From NCBI GenBank assembly GCA_003194525.1, contig NBIV01000157.1:62001-126000 (forward strand): 64,000 nucleotides of DNA. The letters are read 5' to 3'. Below, piece after piece: positions 51,617 through 63,450 of the stretch. The position numbers were made by a program, and so were the translations under genes. A model generated the notes under the pieces. The model had not been told where the DNA came from, ran no database searches, and was given only the letters and a program-made list of their open reading frames with translations. Within the stretch, counting starts at the first letter, position 1, and each line of letters starts with the position of its first letter. This stretch comes from Gracilariopsis chorda (lineage: Eukaryota > Rhodophyta > Florideophyceae > Gracilariales > Gracilariaceae).

Positions 51617-53494
51617 ATGATTTCTCTAGAGTTGGATTCTAGATTCGTCAATGCTGCGATATATATTGTTGTGGATGTAACTTGTTCTGTTATTCTGATA
51701 TCTGAGTTACAGGCAATACAATCTATTTCAACAAAATTACGGCTACGTCAAGGAAAGTCTATCAATCTGCAGCACACAAACATGTCGGTTCTTGCCGGAG
51801 GCGCTCTGAAAGATGATACACCTCTATTCTCTATTCTGGTTATGCTCAATTTACTCTTGCTCGGAGTATTTTTCTTTCTTACCCTGGGCGTAAGTGGAAC
51901 AACTAAAGATGTCGTTCGCCCCGCATCTCGTAGGTACGTCACTCGGTTGGCTGTGACTGGTGACGAAGATCCTGTTCGAACAAGGTTAAACCCCACGTTC
52001 TTCTCGGGTTGCGTGCAGAGCGATGGCGATGGCATGGAAAATGCAACTTCGTTTAGATACTACCCAACAGCGTTCGATGTAATCGGAGATGCGCGGATCA
52101 AAGACCTCTACACATTCACAGATGAATCGTCTGCGGTCGTATCGGTTGACGTGCACAATATGTTGTGTCAAAAGCACGGAAATATGAAACCCTTATTGCT
52201 TGTCAAGCGATGCGGCAAAACAAAAGGCCAATGTTCTAACATGTATGTTACGGAGTTCATAGGCCTCTCTGTCCAGAACGAATCTTCTCGTTTCGAAACT
52301 ATTGGAAGCGGCTATGGCCTATTAGTTGGATATTTGACTGTGACTATAAACGTGGAAAGCCGATGGGCTTCAGGATACAATCGAATGATATGCATTGAGC
52401 GACCGCGGCAGGGCTCTGTTGAATCGCCACTGCTATCCTTCTTCAACTGCGTTCTCGGCGTTTGGAACAAGAACATGACCGAATTCAGATTTCGCATAGG
52501 CAAGGCTTCGACTCTTTACAAATCTCTTCTTCAGGGAGAGATACAAAATCCAGAGATTTCGAACTCTCTTACCTTCAGGGCTTCCTCTACCGAGGTGGTG
52601 CTAGGCTGGAATTTTGAGCCGAACCAGGAATGGGTTTTCAGACAAGCGATAATAGCGCTAGGTAAAGACCTTATTGATGCACGATCTTTTCTTGACATCC
52701 TGGTTAGTCGTACACTCGTCGCTGAAGACGCTGATGGTCTTCAGTTTTTACAAGAGGAGAGAATACAGATCACTGAAATCACCACCGTTTCGTTTGTCGG
52801 ATACGTAACGGTCATTGTACTTTCCGTGATCCTCTTATTTCTTAAAACTTGTTTCCGAAATTCATTTGCCGCCCTCCTGGGGGTCGAAAATATATGTGTC
52901 GACATAACCACCTATAACGGCTTGCTGGAATTGCTGCAGAAGGCGTACATACGTTGGAAGCAGAAGGAATTGGACAGGAAAGAAGTTAAATCTGGAAAAG
53001 TGATGCAGGACGGTCAGGAGGTGTATTACGCTGATGCAGATTGCGGTGGAACAGAAGGCCCTGCTACACCTCAAGACTGCACCCTAGGATGCTGCTTGGG
53101 AAATAGCGAAGTTGTACACATCCGCATACCCTTCGAATATATGGCTTCCCATAAGCCAGAAAGGTCGCTTTCATTTGTCAAGATCAGGTAATTGCTTGAT
53201 CATTGCATTTGTACTGGCCATGTGTGTGTCTTATATTCTGTTGGTCGAAGGAAGCCTCTTACCTGCTGCGACTCTTTTGTCATCCTAGATAGTTGGAGGT
53301 AGTTCTCTTTCTCTTAACAGATCCTAATCTTCAATTATTACAGCCCAAAGATACATGATGAGAACCACATCATAAACGCCATGAAAGTTAGGCACAAGGT
53401 TGTTACGATCGTAGAAAACGCCATTGTAAGTCAGATGTTCAGATTGGGTGTTCAGAACCAAGGTGGGTTCCTCACATTAGAGATACAGCTTTGA
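51617..53494 (+). CDS. Membrane protein of unknown family, two exons
   Basis: Exon 1 is 51617-53187 and exon 2 is 53344-53494, which together give 573 aa. Without splicing the frame stops at once in the intron (TAA at 53189). The second ATG (51782, MSVLAGGALKDD) is a likely alternative start, just before a strong membrane segment (LFSILVMLNLLLLGVFFFLTLGV, residues 70-92 when numbered from 51617). About 300 residues with paired cysteines and N-x-S/T sites follow and should face outside. A second membrane segment (GYVTVIVLSVILLFL, near 395-412) leads to a cytoplasmic tail of about 150 residues with a cysteine cluster (DCTLGCCLG). The topology resembles a surface receptor or channel subunit, but no family is recognised. 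Confidence 0.65.
53188..53343 (+). other. Intron (156 bp) of the membrane-protein gene
   Basis: Donor AG|GTAATT at 53188 and acceptor TTATTACAG ending at 53343, with a pyrimidine-rich stretch (TTCTCTTTCTCTTAAC) upstream. Splicing keeps the frame and adds 50 codons ending in TGA at 53492-53494. Confidence 0.6.
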
Positions 53495-54829
53495 TATATT
53501 CAACCTCTTCATCTACATAGAAAATATAGGGAGCGCATGAGGCTGAAATCAGCGATGTCGCATGTTTTTGTTGCGTCACCTGACAAGTTTCCATACGCGG
53601 AAGAAAGGGAAATAATGAGTTAGAGTGGTTATGAAGCATATAGCGACTGCAAACGTAAAACGTACGCAAAATCAGACGAAGCCAGTGCTGCTTTCACAAG
53701 TCTTACAATAGTGTCCATTGGACCGATGCGCTGACCTCTAATGACGTCAGCGCACCGGCACGCAAAATTAAAAAAAGAGAAATCTGATGCGCATGGCCCC
53801 ACTTTTGAGATTTTGGACTTGGAAACATGGCCAACGGGGCTATCTTTGATCTATAAGTAGTTGTAGAGGACGACCATTGAGTCAAAACAGCAAGTTGGTG
53901 GTCGTCAGGTCACATGCGAGCAACAAAACATGTGTTCGAACCTCAATGAGTTCATTTAAACTCCATAAAGCTTTTTTGGGAGCTCGAATAACTCTAAATA
54001 TATTTAAACTCTCAACCCGTTTTAAACACGCACTTGAAAAGCAGAAAGAATACAGTGGCATCTGCTTAAGGGGCAGTGTTTTCATAAAATTTAGATTATC
54101 TAGCAGTTTTAAAAAAAATGGATTGAATTAGTAGGGGGCGTAAGGTAAAAGTAACTTATGGTCAACTTTTGTATTCAAACATAGATTTTTGCTAAAAACA
54201 TCGAATTTTGACAATGCTTTTGACATCTTATCAGCTTCTGACCGTCATTCTACCGTGACAATCTTCAGTGTGGTTGATAAAACAATCTCTATTAGTACTA
54301 ATGTGACATAAAAAAACTTCTTTTTCCTTCCGGATATAGCATCCAGAACATAAAGACTGGGACTTTGTGTTACCTTTGCAAAAATTGCATCATCCTTAAT
54401 ATCAAGAAAAGCTTGCTTTTGTAACCCTGTCATTCTTAGTTTTTCTCCGTCTATTCTTTTGCATTAAATGCAGATCAGTTCCTGCGAACATTGGCTTCTC
54501 ATGAACATTTTCACATTCTTGCTCATTTCTATTCATTAAACATAAGGTATCCCATATACTATCAATTAGTTCATCAGTCAATTAGCAATGGAATTGGTGC
54601 GGACGCTTCACTTTTCTGGTTCCATGTGCAGCTTCGTACAACTTCAACGCGTCCACAATACAAATCACTAAAAGAGAGCAATTCACTCCAAATGACAACT
54701 AATTCACTTCAATTTTCTTTTCCAGATTCAGATCATCTTGTATGCATCTGTTACGGCGATCGACCATTGAACAGTTCTTGTAACACTCGTCATACACTTC
54801 GGGGATTGTGACCGCCAGTTCCACTTTCT
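53495..54829. other. AT-rich noncoding stretch
   Basis: Clearly lower GC than the gene regions. It holds only short ORFs and may be the degraded 3' flank of the piggyBac remnant. No terminal repeat was identified. Confidence 0.4.
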
Positions 54830-55872
54830 TAGAAATATTCCCTCCCGTCTCCACCTTTCTCGAATAATAGGAGAACCAGGATTGAACGTGCCAGAGGTTG
54901 ATACGAAATACCTTCTTTCTCTGTCAATCCACATTATAGCCATTATATACTTATTGATAATGCTTACTCTTAATAGCATAAATACAAAATCTCCCCTGTC
55001 TGATAGAGTAGTTTTGGAGACATGTTTCATAGATATTCACGAGTAGCATTTTTGACAACTCCAGTAAACCTTAAACCTTTCTCGAGTAATGCTTTCGCGG
55101 TACTGAAAGACGCAAGAAAGGAATCCGCACATACCAACCTTTCTGATCCAAACCATGGTTGCACTAAGCGAAGTAAGACTACCGTTACATGGGGGTTATC
55201 AGAATCAAAAACTTGTTCCGGAATATTAGCACCCATATGGAGCTCAGTTTTCAGCATCATGCCATTTCGTGTACAATATACGGCCTTCATTTTAAGACCA
55301 TTTTCCGGCTTTCTATCTAATGCCTTATAGTGTGGAAGCCCGACATCAATCCAATTACCGCCTAATCCGTACCATCGTGACATTTCTTCGTCAACACATA
55401 AGGCATGTGATGGCGTGACAAAAGACCGACGAAGTTCATTGATTGCTTTCAAAAAATCTGCTACGAAGGACCAACGTGCGAGTCCTTGCTCTTCAATGAC
55501 ACCATTTCCGCTCAAGCATATTGACCTTCTAAGCATTTCAAATATGTTCCGTGACATCGCGAGACCAATATTTGGCTGAGGAATGAACTAAGAAAAAGGC
55601 TCGAGGCTCCAAAGATCCCGTCTGTTAGAGGAATCAATGTGAGTCATTAGGATAAGAACTCCAAAGAGTTTGAGCAGTTCTCCTCTTGAAGTCCTCCGAG
55701 TGTCTTTGCTCTCTAACCGAACATTTGTTATGTCTATTATGAACTGCAAATGCTGCTTAGGAAAGATCCAGAAGAACGAATCTAATGTGCTCGTTTGGAG
55801 GAACGTGACTGCGTGAGATAAAACCTCCGGCTGGGCCAACCACTTTTCACTGATGCATTTGCATACAACCAT
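54830..55872 (-). pseudogene. piggyBac-type transposase remnant
   Basis: Two main open pieces, 55588-55872 and 55027-55557, encode the DDE_Tnp_1_7 fold of piggyBac transposases. The first has the N-terminal helical domain (FIIDITN, ELLKLFGVLILMTHI). The second has CVDEEMSRWYG, which carries the first catalytic Asp, and LVCADSFLASFSTAKALLEKG, which carries the second. A stop near 55585 separates them. After 55027 the frame decays with several stops, though piggyBac-like text (MRYFVST-type, ERWRREG) persists to about 54830. A third catalytic acid and the C-terminal zinc finger are not seen. The copy is dead; TTAA-flanked ends were not located. Confidence 0.75.
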
Positions 55873-57599
55873 TCAGAGGACTCAACGCCGTACCAGTTTC
55901 CCACAAGCGACCATGAATCACAGTTGATTGTACAGGTGCATTTTCGCTTAATATACCTGTTTGCGGCTGCAAAACTTGCATCTGAGATGGTATCACAAGA
56001 GCATCTTCGTCGATATTTTGTGTATTAGTGGGTTCAACACTGGTAATGTTTTCTTCTGCAGCATTTACGGCTTCGTCAACACCAGTAACTAGTTTGATAC
56101 TGGACGGAAGTAGGGTTACTTCTTTTTCTCGGTTCGGTGGACTAAACTTCGCAGTCAGAAAAGTGAGATTTCAATTCTTGGCTTCTCGGATGTCAACATT
56201 GAGAACGGAACCATGTACCGTTGTTTATTTCCAGAGAGATACATGATATACTTTGCATTCAGCGTCATTTGTAATCAGAGGAGCACGGCTGTTGACAGTT
56301 GTTCCAACAGTTCTGCGAAGATCTGTGGACGGGGCCGTAGTTTGTAAATGTTGTTGACAATAGTGCTTGATTCGACATCTACGAATGTTGGTGATGTGTT
56401 TTGGACATGATTCAGCGCTGCAAACGTAGAAAACAGGATGAGAAGATCAAAGCGAAAACAATTTTGGAAAAGTTTTACGGTTTTCATAAAGTTCCAGAGT
56501 ACTTAAGTTGACCTCATATGAGGTCGCTGGTCAGATAGACACTAGGTGGGGGGTCCAGAGTCGCTGTAGTAGCGGAGGCAGATTCGAATAGCCTGGGTTT
56601 TGTGCACGCACGCATTCGGTGTCGGTGTAGATGCAATGGGCTGCGGCTACTGCAAGCAACAACGCGGTGAAGAAGCCGTGAAGGATCACGTTGCGGAACA
56701 CAAACATCTCTCGTTTACGAACACGTATACTTTGTGTGTGTGTTTACGAGCATGTGCCTCTAATTCCATGGCAACGGTATTCACTTTCTACAAGTAGAAA
56801 GCTAATTATCTATTCGACGGCAAAATTCCCCTAATAGACCCAAGCGCATCTCCATTTCGCTTCCTCTTCCGGCGTGACTTTATAGTGTTTTATAGCCTTC
56901 TCGGAAAGGTCCGCACACCTCGACGGGCGAAACTGCATGTGTCCTGCGCGGGACTCGCTACTGCAATAACTTACAGTGGTCTCTCAGCACAACGGTATCC
57001 AGTGCAAAGTGACTTAGCATCGTGATTCCAGATGGGCTACGGCAACTTTGTAGCGGGGTTGTATTTCACTTCCTGTCCCCCCTCTCACCTTGTGGGGAGG
57101 GCAGATCAGGGAGGTCATTAATTTATTGCCTCCAGTTGGAACGAGAGGTTCGTATTCCACGTTCCAACGGATGGCTAGGGTAGCTCGATTTACACCGTTC
57201 CTTACGATCAAGTCTTCAGCGCAGATTGTGACTTCTACGATTTGTAACCACTGTAAAAAACCTATACCAAAGCAAAACCTTATGGAGAACTCTTCAGTCT
57301 AGGAAACCTTGTGATAAGCTTACTACGTACAATAATTATCACAATTAAACCCATACATCTATTTTGAAAACAGAGTTGATATAAATAAAGCAAGGTTCGT
57401 GATACGTTAATGCATTCCGATACTACTTACAAGGTACTGATGATTTTAAATCAACCCACAAAGCAACGTCAGTCTTTTGAGAGTGTCAAAGAGCACAGGC
57501 TTAGTAAATATGCCAGCAGCTTACACTTCAGTCCTTATTGAGTTCACTTCTATTAAATTGGTCTCCATCAGCTCTTTCATGTGGTGATATTTCAGAGCA
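55873..57599. other. Noncoding between piggyBac and copia remnants
   Basis: No supported gene. A roughly 65-70-bp segment starting at 57049 recurs near 63793 and is listed separately. The rest shows nothing recognisable. Confidence 0.4.
57049..57115 (+). repeat. Diverged repeat, copy 1
   Basis: TGTAGCGGGGTTGTATTTCA and the following pyrimidine-rich block up to GAGGGCAGATCAGG resemble 63793-63855. Starting in TG, it could be the start of an LTR, but similarity is lost after about 65 bp. Confidence 0.45.
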
Positions 57600-57724
57600 A
57601 CATGCTTGTCCCTTTGCGAGACCTCTGGACTCTTCACGATCCACATACCAGTCCAACTATCCGTAGCTATTGAGATGGGGTACATTTGAAGTTTATCGTC
57701 CAGACCTGTTTCGTTGCATATTTC

Positions 57725-58114
57725 TCAGGATATTATACGCAACCAAGTTACAATTTTTCCACAATACGATAGTGCAATATATTCTGCCTCTCCAGACGAC
57801 ATTGCAGCAAGTGTTTGCTTTTTTGCCGTCCACATCACAGGTGCTTTGTTCACCTTTATTAATAATCCAGTCGTCGACTTCCTCGTTTCGCGATAACCAG
57901 CCGAGTATGCGTCACAGAACGCTTCCATTGCTGCTGTATGATTAGCGGGAAAGAAAAAGCAAAGACCCTTTGTACCCTTCAAGTATCTCAGCACTGTTTT
58001 CGCTAGCCCAACATGACTCATGCATGGGTCATGGACCTGGCTTGCCAGCATTGAAGCGGCAAACATGATGTCTGGCCTCGATAAGAACGCCAAGTACATC
58101 AAAAGTCCTACCAA
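57725..58114 (-). other. Copia RNase H remnant
   Basis: It reads as the C-terminal end of a copia pol, with LMYLAFLSRPDIMFAASML, VLRYLKGTKG and SSGEAEYIALSYCGK. It is part of the fossil above. Confidence 0.85.
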
Positions 58115-60850
58115 GTTTCAGTAGTGGCCATTTATTTCAGATGGAATATGCCGTTCGTCCTCTCGACGTGCTGTGATGTCACATAGGGACAGTAATGTAG
58201 TCCGTGCAACTTTGAAGATTGCAAGACCATTTCTAGCAGTATCTTGCCGATTTATCTGCTTTGTTGTACCTTTATTCCGTTCTTGTCTCTCATTATGTCG
58301 TAACACAAAAAAGGTTATGCCTTTCCAAGAACCTTAATTTTAAAGAGCTTTTTCATTTCTGACGTGAATTATTCCAGAAAAGATCGGGATTTGAAAGATG
58401 TCAGAAGGTCATCAACGACCAATACAAGGGTCAAGGTTCCGCTATTGGACTTGTATCCATAGATTCGGCTATCTGTGATAAACTGCTTGAATCTCAATTT
58501 CAATAGCTCTTTCTGTATCAGCGATCCATATATTTTTCCGGCCTGTTTTGCGCCGTACATGGACTGTACTAGCAAGCATACCTTCCCACGAAGAAATAAT
58601 GATCCAGAACCGTTTTGGGGTTGTTCCATGATTTGAGGCTCGTCTAGATACCTGTACCAGTATGAATTGCTAATATTCATCTTCTCTAGTAGTAGGCCTT
58701 GAACTGCACCCTTTGTCAACAAAACGCCAATGGTTTCAATTCGGGCAACCAGGGTCTACAAGTTGTCTGAGTCGTAATCCAATTACGGACGCTGCACGTC
58801 GCCCGGTGCTACGCAACGTGACTTTGGAAGAATGCGCAGAGTGTCGGAGCTTCATGATTTTCCTACTTACCTCCATAAGAATGGCAAGGGTTTCATGCCT
58901 GGTTTTCTATCCAGCAGCTTCCAAGTGTCTCTCTCTACCAGCGCATCGTACTCCCTGTCGATGGCTTCTGCTTATCCTGCCATCACTCTAGCTTCTTGAA
59001 AGCTCTTGGGCGCTCTGCCATCATCGCCAAGGTCTTTGAATGATGAGTGTGAGACAAGGCAATGAGCAAGAGAAGCATCTAGATGATTTTTATCATCCTG
59101 ACCCATGGTTTTATCGGCTTTGTATCGTCTGATAGACGAGAAGTCCATAAGGTGTTGGATTGAAGGGGGGGAGTCCTTCGTATCCTTAACATCTACCTCA
59201 CAGCACTTTATTGCTTTTCCCGTGGATGGGAAGTATATCCAGTACAGTGTCCATGGGCTCTGCATCCCTACAAAGTGTCCACGAATAGTGCGTGGTAGGA
59301 ACTTCTTATTTGTGGCGGCTTCAGACCTGTGTATTAATGAGTGGCCTTCTTTTACGAACTTCAGTTAGTTTTTGAAGTCCGTTTTTATCCGAACCATAAT
59401 TTGTAAAGAACCTTCATTCCTGCTCGATAATATGGTAGGCGATTTCTTAAGTAGTTTGCGTGACAGATGGCGTTCTCTCAAATTTCATGCAGTAGCTTGC
59501 AGTCGAACAGAAATGTTCTGGCCATCTTCCACAAGATTTTGATGACTTTCTCTGCTACGCTGTTCAATTGGTGTGCGTACGGTGGGGTGAACTCGAGTAC
59601 CATACTATACTCCATCTCGCAAGACAAAGTTCCTGGACCTATTCTCACCCACTTTGTCAAGGCGAATGCGGTACATCAGGTTAGAACGTTGTTCGGTTTC
59701 CGCGCAAGCCTTTTAACAGCTGATAGATTCAAAGAACTGCGTCTTTTTACTTAAAAAGTATACTGAGCTTGCTGTCGTGTTGTCATCAATGAGGACTAGC
59801 ATATACTTGGAGCTTTGTCAAGAGGTCGGGTTAGTGGGTCTGGTTAGATCGGTTTGTGTTAGCTCCAATGGTCTCTGCACCACGGAGTGTGATTGCCGAA
59901 GAGGAGCATGGTTGGAACCTGCGTCAATGAACGGAGTGCATATGACATGTTGACGTCGCCTGGGGAGATTTGGGGTACGCCTGGAAGCAAGTCAATTCAT
60001 GTCAAGAGTTTATCTAGGCCAGGGTGTTCGAGTTTCTCGTGCCAATTCTTGGCTCTATTGCCCAGTAGATGTGCCGCGGCTTGTACCTGTGGTGGTGGTA
60101 CGAGGCTCGGTAGGGGATAGAGTCCGTCTCTCGAAGTAAATTGTTCTATGACTTTGCCCGTTGTGCGGTCTCTACTTATGAAGCCGTTTAAGAATTGTAC
60201 CTCGAAATACGTTGCGGGGACGGATAAGAATACCAAGTTAGAGTCGAAGGTTGGGTATGTTTGGCCGTTAACATAAGTCCAGTTTTGAAAAGTAGCTTGA
60301 TTGTTTTACACCATACGATCTCTGACTGGTGGTCGCAAGTTTTTACTGTTTGCGAAGGTGTTTGGTGATAATCCCAGAACTACAGCTTATCCTTGATGAA
60401 AATGTGAGTAGCCCCATATTTTAGCAATGTTGGAGTTTTGTTGTCCTGATGGGGATTGGCATTATCTAATGCTATGAATTCACGGTGGTGATTCCTGTTT
60501 CTGTCGTCATGGTTGCGGCTAGCGTTTCGTCGCCCTTGGTTATTGGCGTCAAGAAAACTCTTCGAATCCCAAGCTCGATTGTTGTTACGCCCTTCCCCTT
60601 CGCTATATGTATTAGTGGAGCTTTTATTGTTGGGATGTTGTTGATTATTGTTCTTCTTGCATCTACATTTGGCCGTGATGTGGCCACTGCTTCTACGATT
60701 CCGACAACCGACTTCCTTCTCATTCACTGTTGCACTCTGCTTGCGTCGGGTTGTAGATTTCTTCGCAGCGGGATAAGGGTGACTGCAATCTTTCTTGGCC
60801 TCTGTGATCTTTCTTGTAGATGTAGAACCCCGATTAATACGTCGATCCAT

Positions 60851-61180
60851 TTAACATGGCACAAGCGAAACAACTTGATCGTATTCCCTGTTGGTTGCGC
60901 CTGCCAACAGTGTGATTGCCATTAATGAGTCCGGCAAAGTGCAAAACAAAGTTGCAGTTCGCTCATTGTCCGTGAGTGGGTCACCGAGTCTAGCCAGTTC
61001 TGAATAGGTTGTCTCCAGCTCTAACAAATGTCTCTGTATGTCGTTACCATCCTTGAATATCAAGGAGCTTAGCTTTTGGCGAGGATTCAATTTGGATTGT
61101 ATAATATCCTTCTTGTAGGTAAACTCCAGTTTATTCCATAGCTTCAAAGCATAGCAGTGTGCTCGTTCGAGTAGTTCCAA
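60851..61180 (-). other. Copia Gag (UBN2) remnant
   Basis: Text such as AHCYALKLWNKLEFTY, LLELETTYSELARLGDPLTD and LFCTLPDSL is typical of the copia Gag helical domain. It is part of the fossil above. Confidence 0.8.
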
Positions 61181-61370
61181 GACTGTGACGATGCATTGCG
61201 TGCCAAAATTCTGGACGATGGCCGATCATGCCTTACGATCTGCTTCGTCCCATCTCTTTCGAGCTGCATCGGAACCCTCAGTTGGACGAGGTTCCGTCTG
61301 AACGAATAACGATTATAGGGAGTGTATGAGATCCCTAATGTGTATGCCCTAAGTTCAATAATCAGCACCC

Positions 61371-62919
61371 ACTTTTAGAAGGGGTATACGTTTATTTTCA
61401 TTGTGAGTCTCAGAGTCCATTGCGGAGTAGCACTCAACGCGAGACTAAAGTAGACTGGTAGAAAAATATTTTCACCGGTCCCCTACCGTTTGAGGGATCC
61501 TTCTACTAATTTTTCGTAGCCGGGTCTACTGGCAGGAAATGCTATCTCCGGTTCTGTAAATATCAGACCTCTTGCTCCGAGAAAGACTCTCTCGGTGAGA
61601 TGCCATTTCAGCGGCCTGTACAACTTCTGCGCAATCCAGAACGAGGGGGCGTGTAACTTACGGAATTTCCTGGAGAGGTTACTTACAGCAGGATATGTGT
61701 TCACCAGGTTGCCTCCTATAATTACTTACGGCTACTTGGGCGGCAATCTGGCTCCATAAGACGCCTTTGTCCTCACTAAGGTATAGGTCAAACGACGAAA
61801 CACCCTGTCCCCGTACGAGCAGGAACACTCAATCCAGCTGAGCCGGTTATACGGCGAGTGGGCTACACGCAGGTTTAATTCAAGTCCACAGTCGATTCTT
61901 AACCGGTATCCGACTTGCGAGCCTTAGTTCAGCCAATTGCTAACTTCACTAAAGGGCTAATTGGGGCGGAGACCTTATTCAGGAATTATAAATTCCCAGT
62001 TCGCCTTCAGTACTCTTCTTGCAAGGTTGAAGGCCACGATGCCGAGCGCGCAGTAACTGCAATTGTTGTGCCATACCCTTCAAAGAGAAAGACACGCAAA
62101 GGCGTTCGGATCCTTCGCTGTCAAGGGTAGCAACAATAACCAGAGCCACCTGCGGTGGGCGCGCTATTCGGTTGTAAGTCCGAGGCTCACCGTAACGACG
62201 GGCCTGCAGGTGTAAGGTATAACTGGAAAGGAAGCACGGGAAAAGCGAGAAAGAAATAAGGAATCACCGGCGAACACGGGGGTGCTGCCTGTATCAGGGA
62301 AAATGTAGATGGGATAACGGAATACGCAGAGCGGATTATAATGCGGCGCAGAACCCAGTTGGAGATGCTACGAGGTGGGCTAACTATTCCTGCACCAGGC
62401 GTTGGCTCTCCAATGGAGTTTAACAAAGACCAGTGGTTCCTGAGTCAGAGCCAAACACTCGGTTATTGTGTTTACTTCACAGCAGTGGGGTCACAGTCGC
62501 CTGCCTAAGCATAGGTGGTGCCGGCCCATTGTCAAGCAGCTATATTAAATTAGCTAAGTACAATATAGCTATTCCTAATTAATAGGTTCAAACATTACTA
62601 CACCTGTGCTAAATGTGCCAAAGTGGCAAGTAAGCTAATTTCCATTAAAATGTGCAGTTAACCTTGGCGTCGAGTAATTCACCTCCGATTCATCTATCGA
62701 ACGCTTCCGCCGCGATGCGGCAACTCCGTATATATGAGTCACAATATGCAGTGAACCTCCGCAAACGCCTTGCACTACAGCAATGAGTTGTCACTAGAAG
62801 CATCAGGTGTTCGGTCCAGACCACAAGACAGGAGCAAGGGTTGTTGAACGACATGGTGGCTTTCAAGAAGCTTCTAGTTCGAATGCTCTAACGCAGAGCC
62901 GGATGTGGGGGTGGATACG
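61371..62919. other. Intergenic, nothing recognised
   Basis: About 1.5 kb next to the copia fossil that could include its 5' LTR, but I found no partner copy. An AT-rich perfect inverted repeat occurs: AGCTATATT at 62538-62546 with AATATAGCT at 62572-62580. Confidence 0.4.
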
Positions 62920-63450
62920 ACGCAACAACCGAGTAGTCTGCAGGTGGGGAGGGGGGAAGGAACGGTGGCGAAAACATGGCAGCCAAGTAGTATGTGCGCC
63001 GGGGAGAGGGGCGGCAGCAACAACAGAGCAGCCAAGTAGTATGTACCCTGAGGGGAGGGCGCGGCGGCGACAACACCGCAGCCAAGTAGTATGTGTGCCG
63101 GAGGGTGGGGGGAGGCGGTGGTGACAACATGGCAACCAAGTATTATGTGCGCCGAAAGTGGGGGAGGTGGGGTGTGGCAGCCACAACACAGCAGCCAAGT
63201 AATATGTGACCCGAAGGCGGGGGTTTGTTGGCAAAAACACGGCAGCTAAGTAGAATGTGCCCCGGAAGCGGGGTAAGTGGCGGCGACAACGCGGCAAATT
63301 ATTATGTGCACCGGAGATGGGGGGAATGACAGCAACAACACGGCAGCCAAGTAGTACGTGCGCTGGGATGGGGGCGGCAACAACAACACGGGAGCCGAGT
63401 AGTATGTTCGCCGGGGGAGAGAGGGAACGGCGGCGGCGACACGATGAGAG
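62920..63450. repeat. G-rich minisatellite, about 10 units of 48-59 bp
   Basis: The phrase AGCCAAGTAGTATGTG recurs at about 62980, 63029, 63080, 63134, 63193, 63244, 63296, 63345 and 63393. Each copy is followed by a G-rich block and a GGCGACAACAC-like block. Units differ by substitutions and small length changes, so the array is not very recent. The G-runs on the plus strand could form quadruplexes. The long ORFs on both strands here are by-products of the repeat. Confidence 0.85.

Larger units (their letters stand above)
57600..61370 (-). mobile_element. Old Ty1/copia LTR retrotransposon fossil
   Basis: Read on the minus strand, the parts come in copia order. A Gag (UBN2-type) region lies at about 60.85-61.37 kb with a zinc-knuckle remnant near 60.7 kb, then GAG-pre-integrase and integrase pieces (about 59.4-60.2 kb), reverse transcriptase (about 58.3-59.3 kb) and RNase H (57.7-58.1 kb, with KSTTGLL and MSSGEAEYIAL). 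Integrase before reverse transcriptase is the mark of Ty1/copia. The copy is broken with many interruptions across all parts. No matching LTR pair was found in the flanks, so the ends are approximate and the age cannot be estimated from LTRs; the decay suggests it is old. Confidence 0.85.

Noticed and set aside
53877-54131. 84-codon ORF near 54 kb
   Set aside because: AT-rich, basic and low-complexity; it has an overlapping antisense ORF of similar length and no family features.
57600-61700. LTR pair for the copia fossil
   Set aside because: I compared both flanks by eye and found no matching terminal segments, so only approximate limits are given.
62920-63450. Array resembling a CRISPR
   Set aside because: The host is eukaryotic, unit length varies, spacers are related G-rich variants and no cas-like genes occur.
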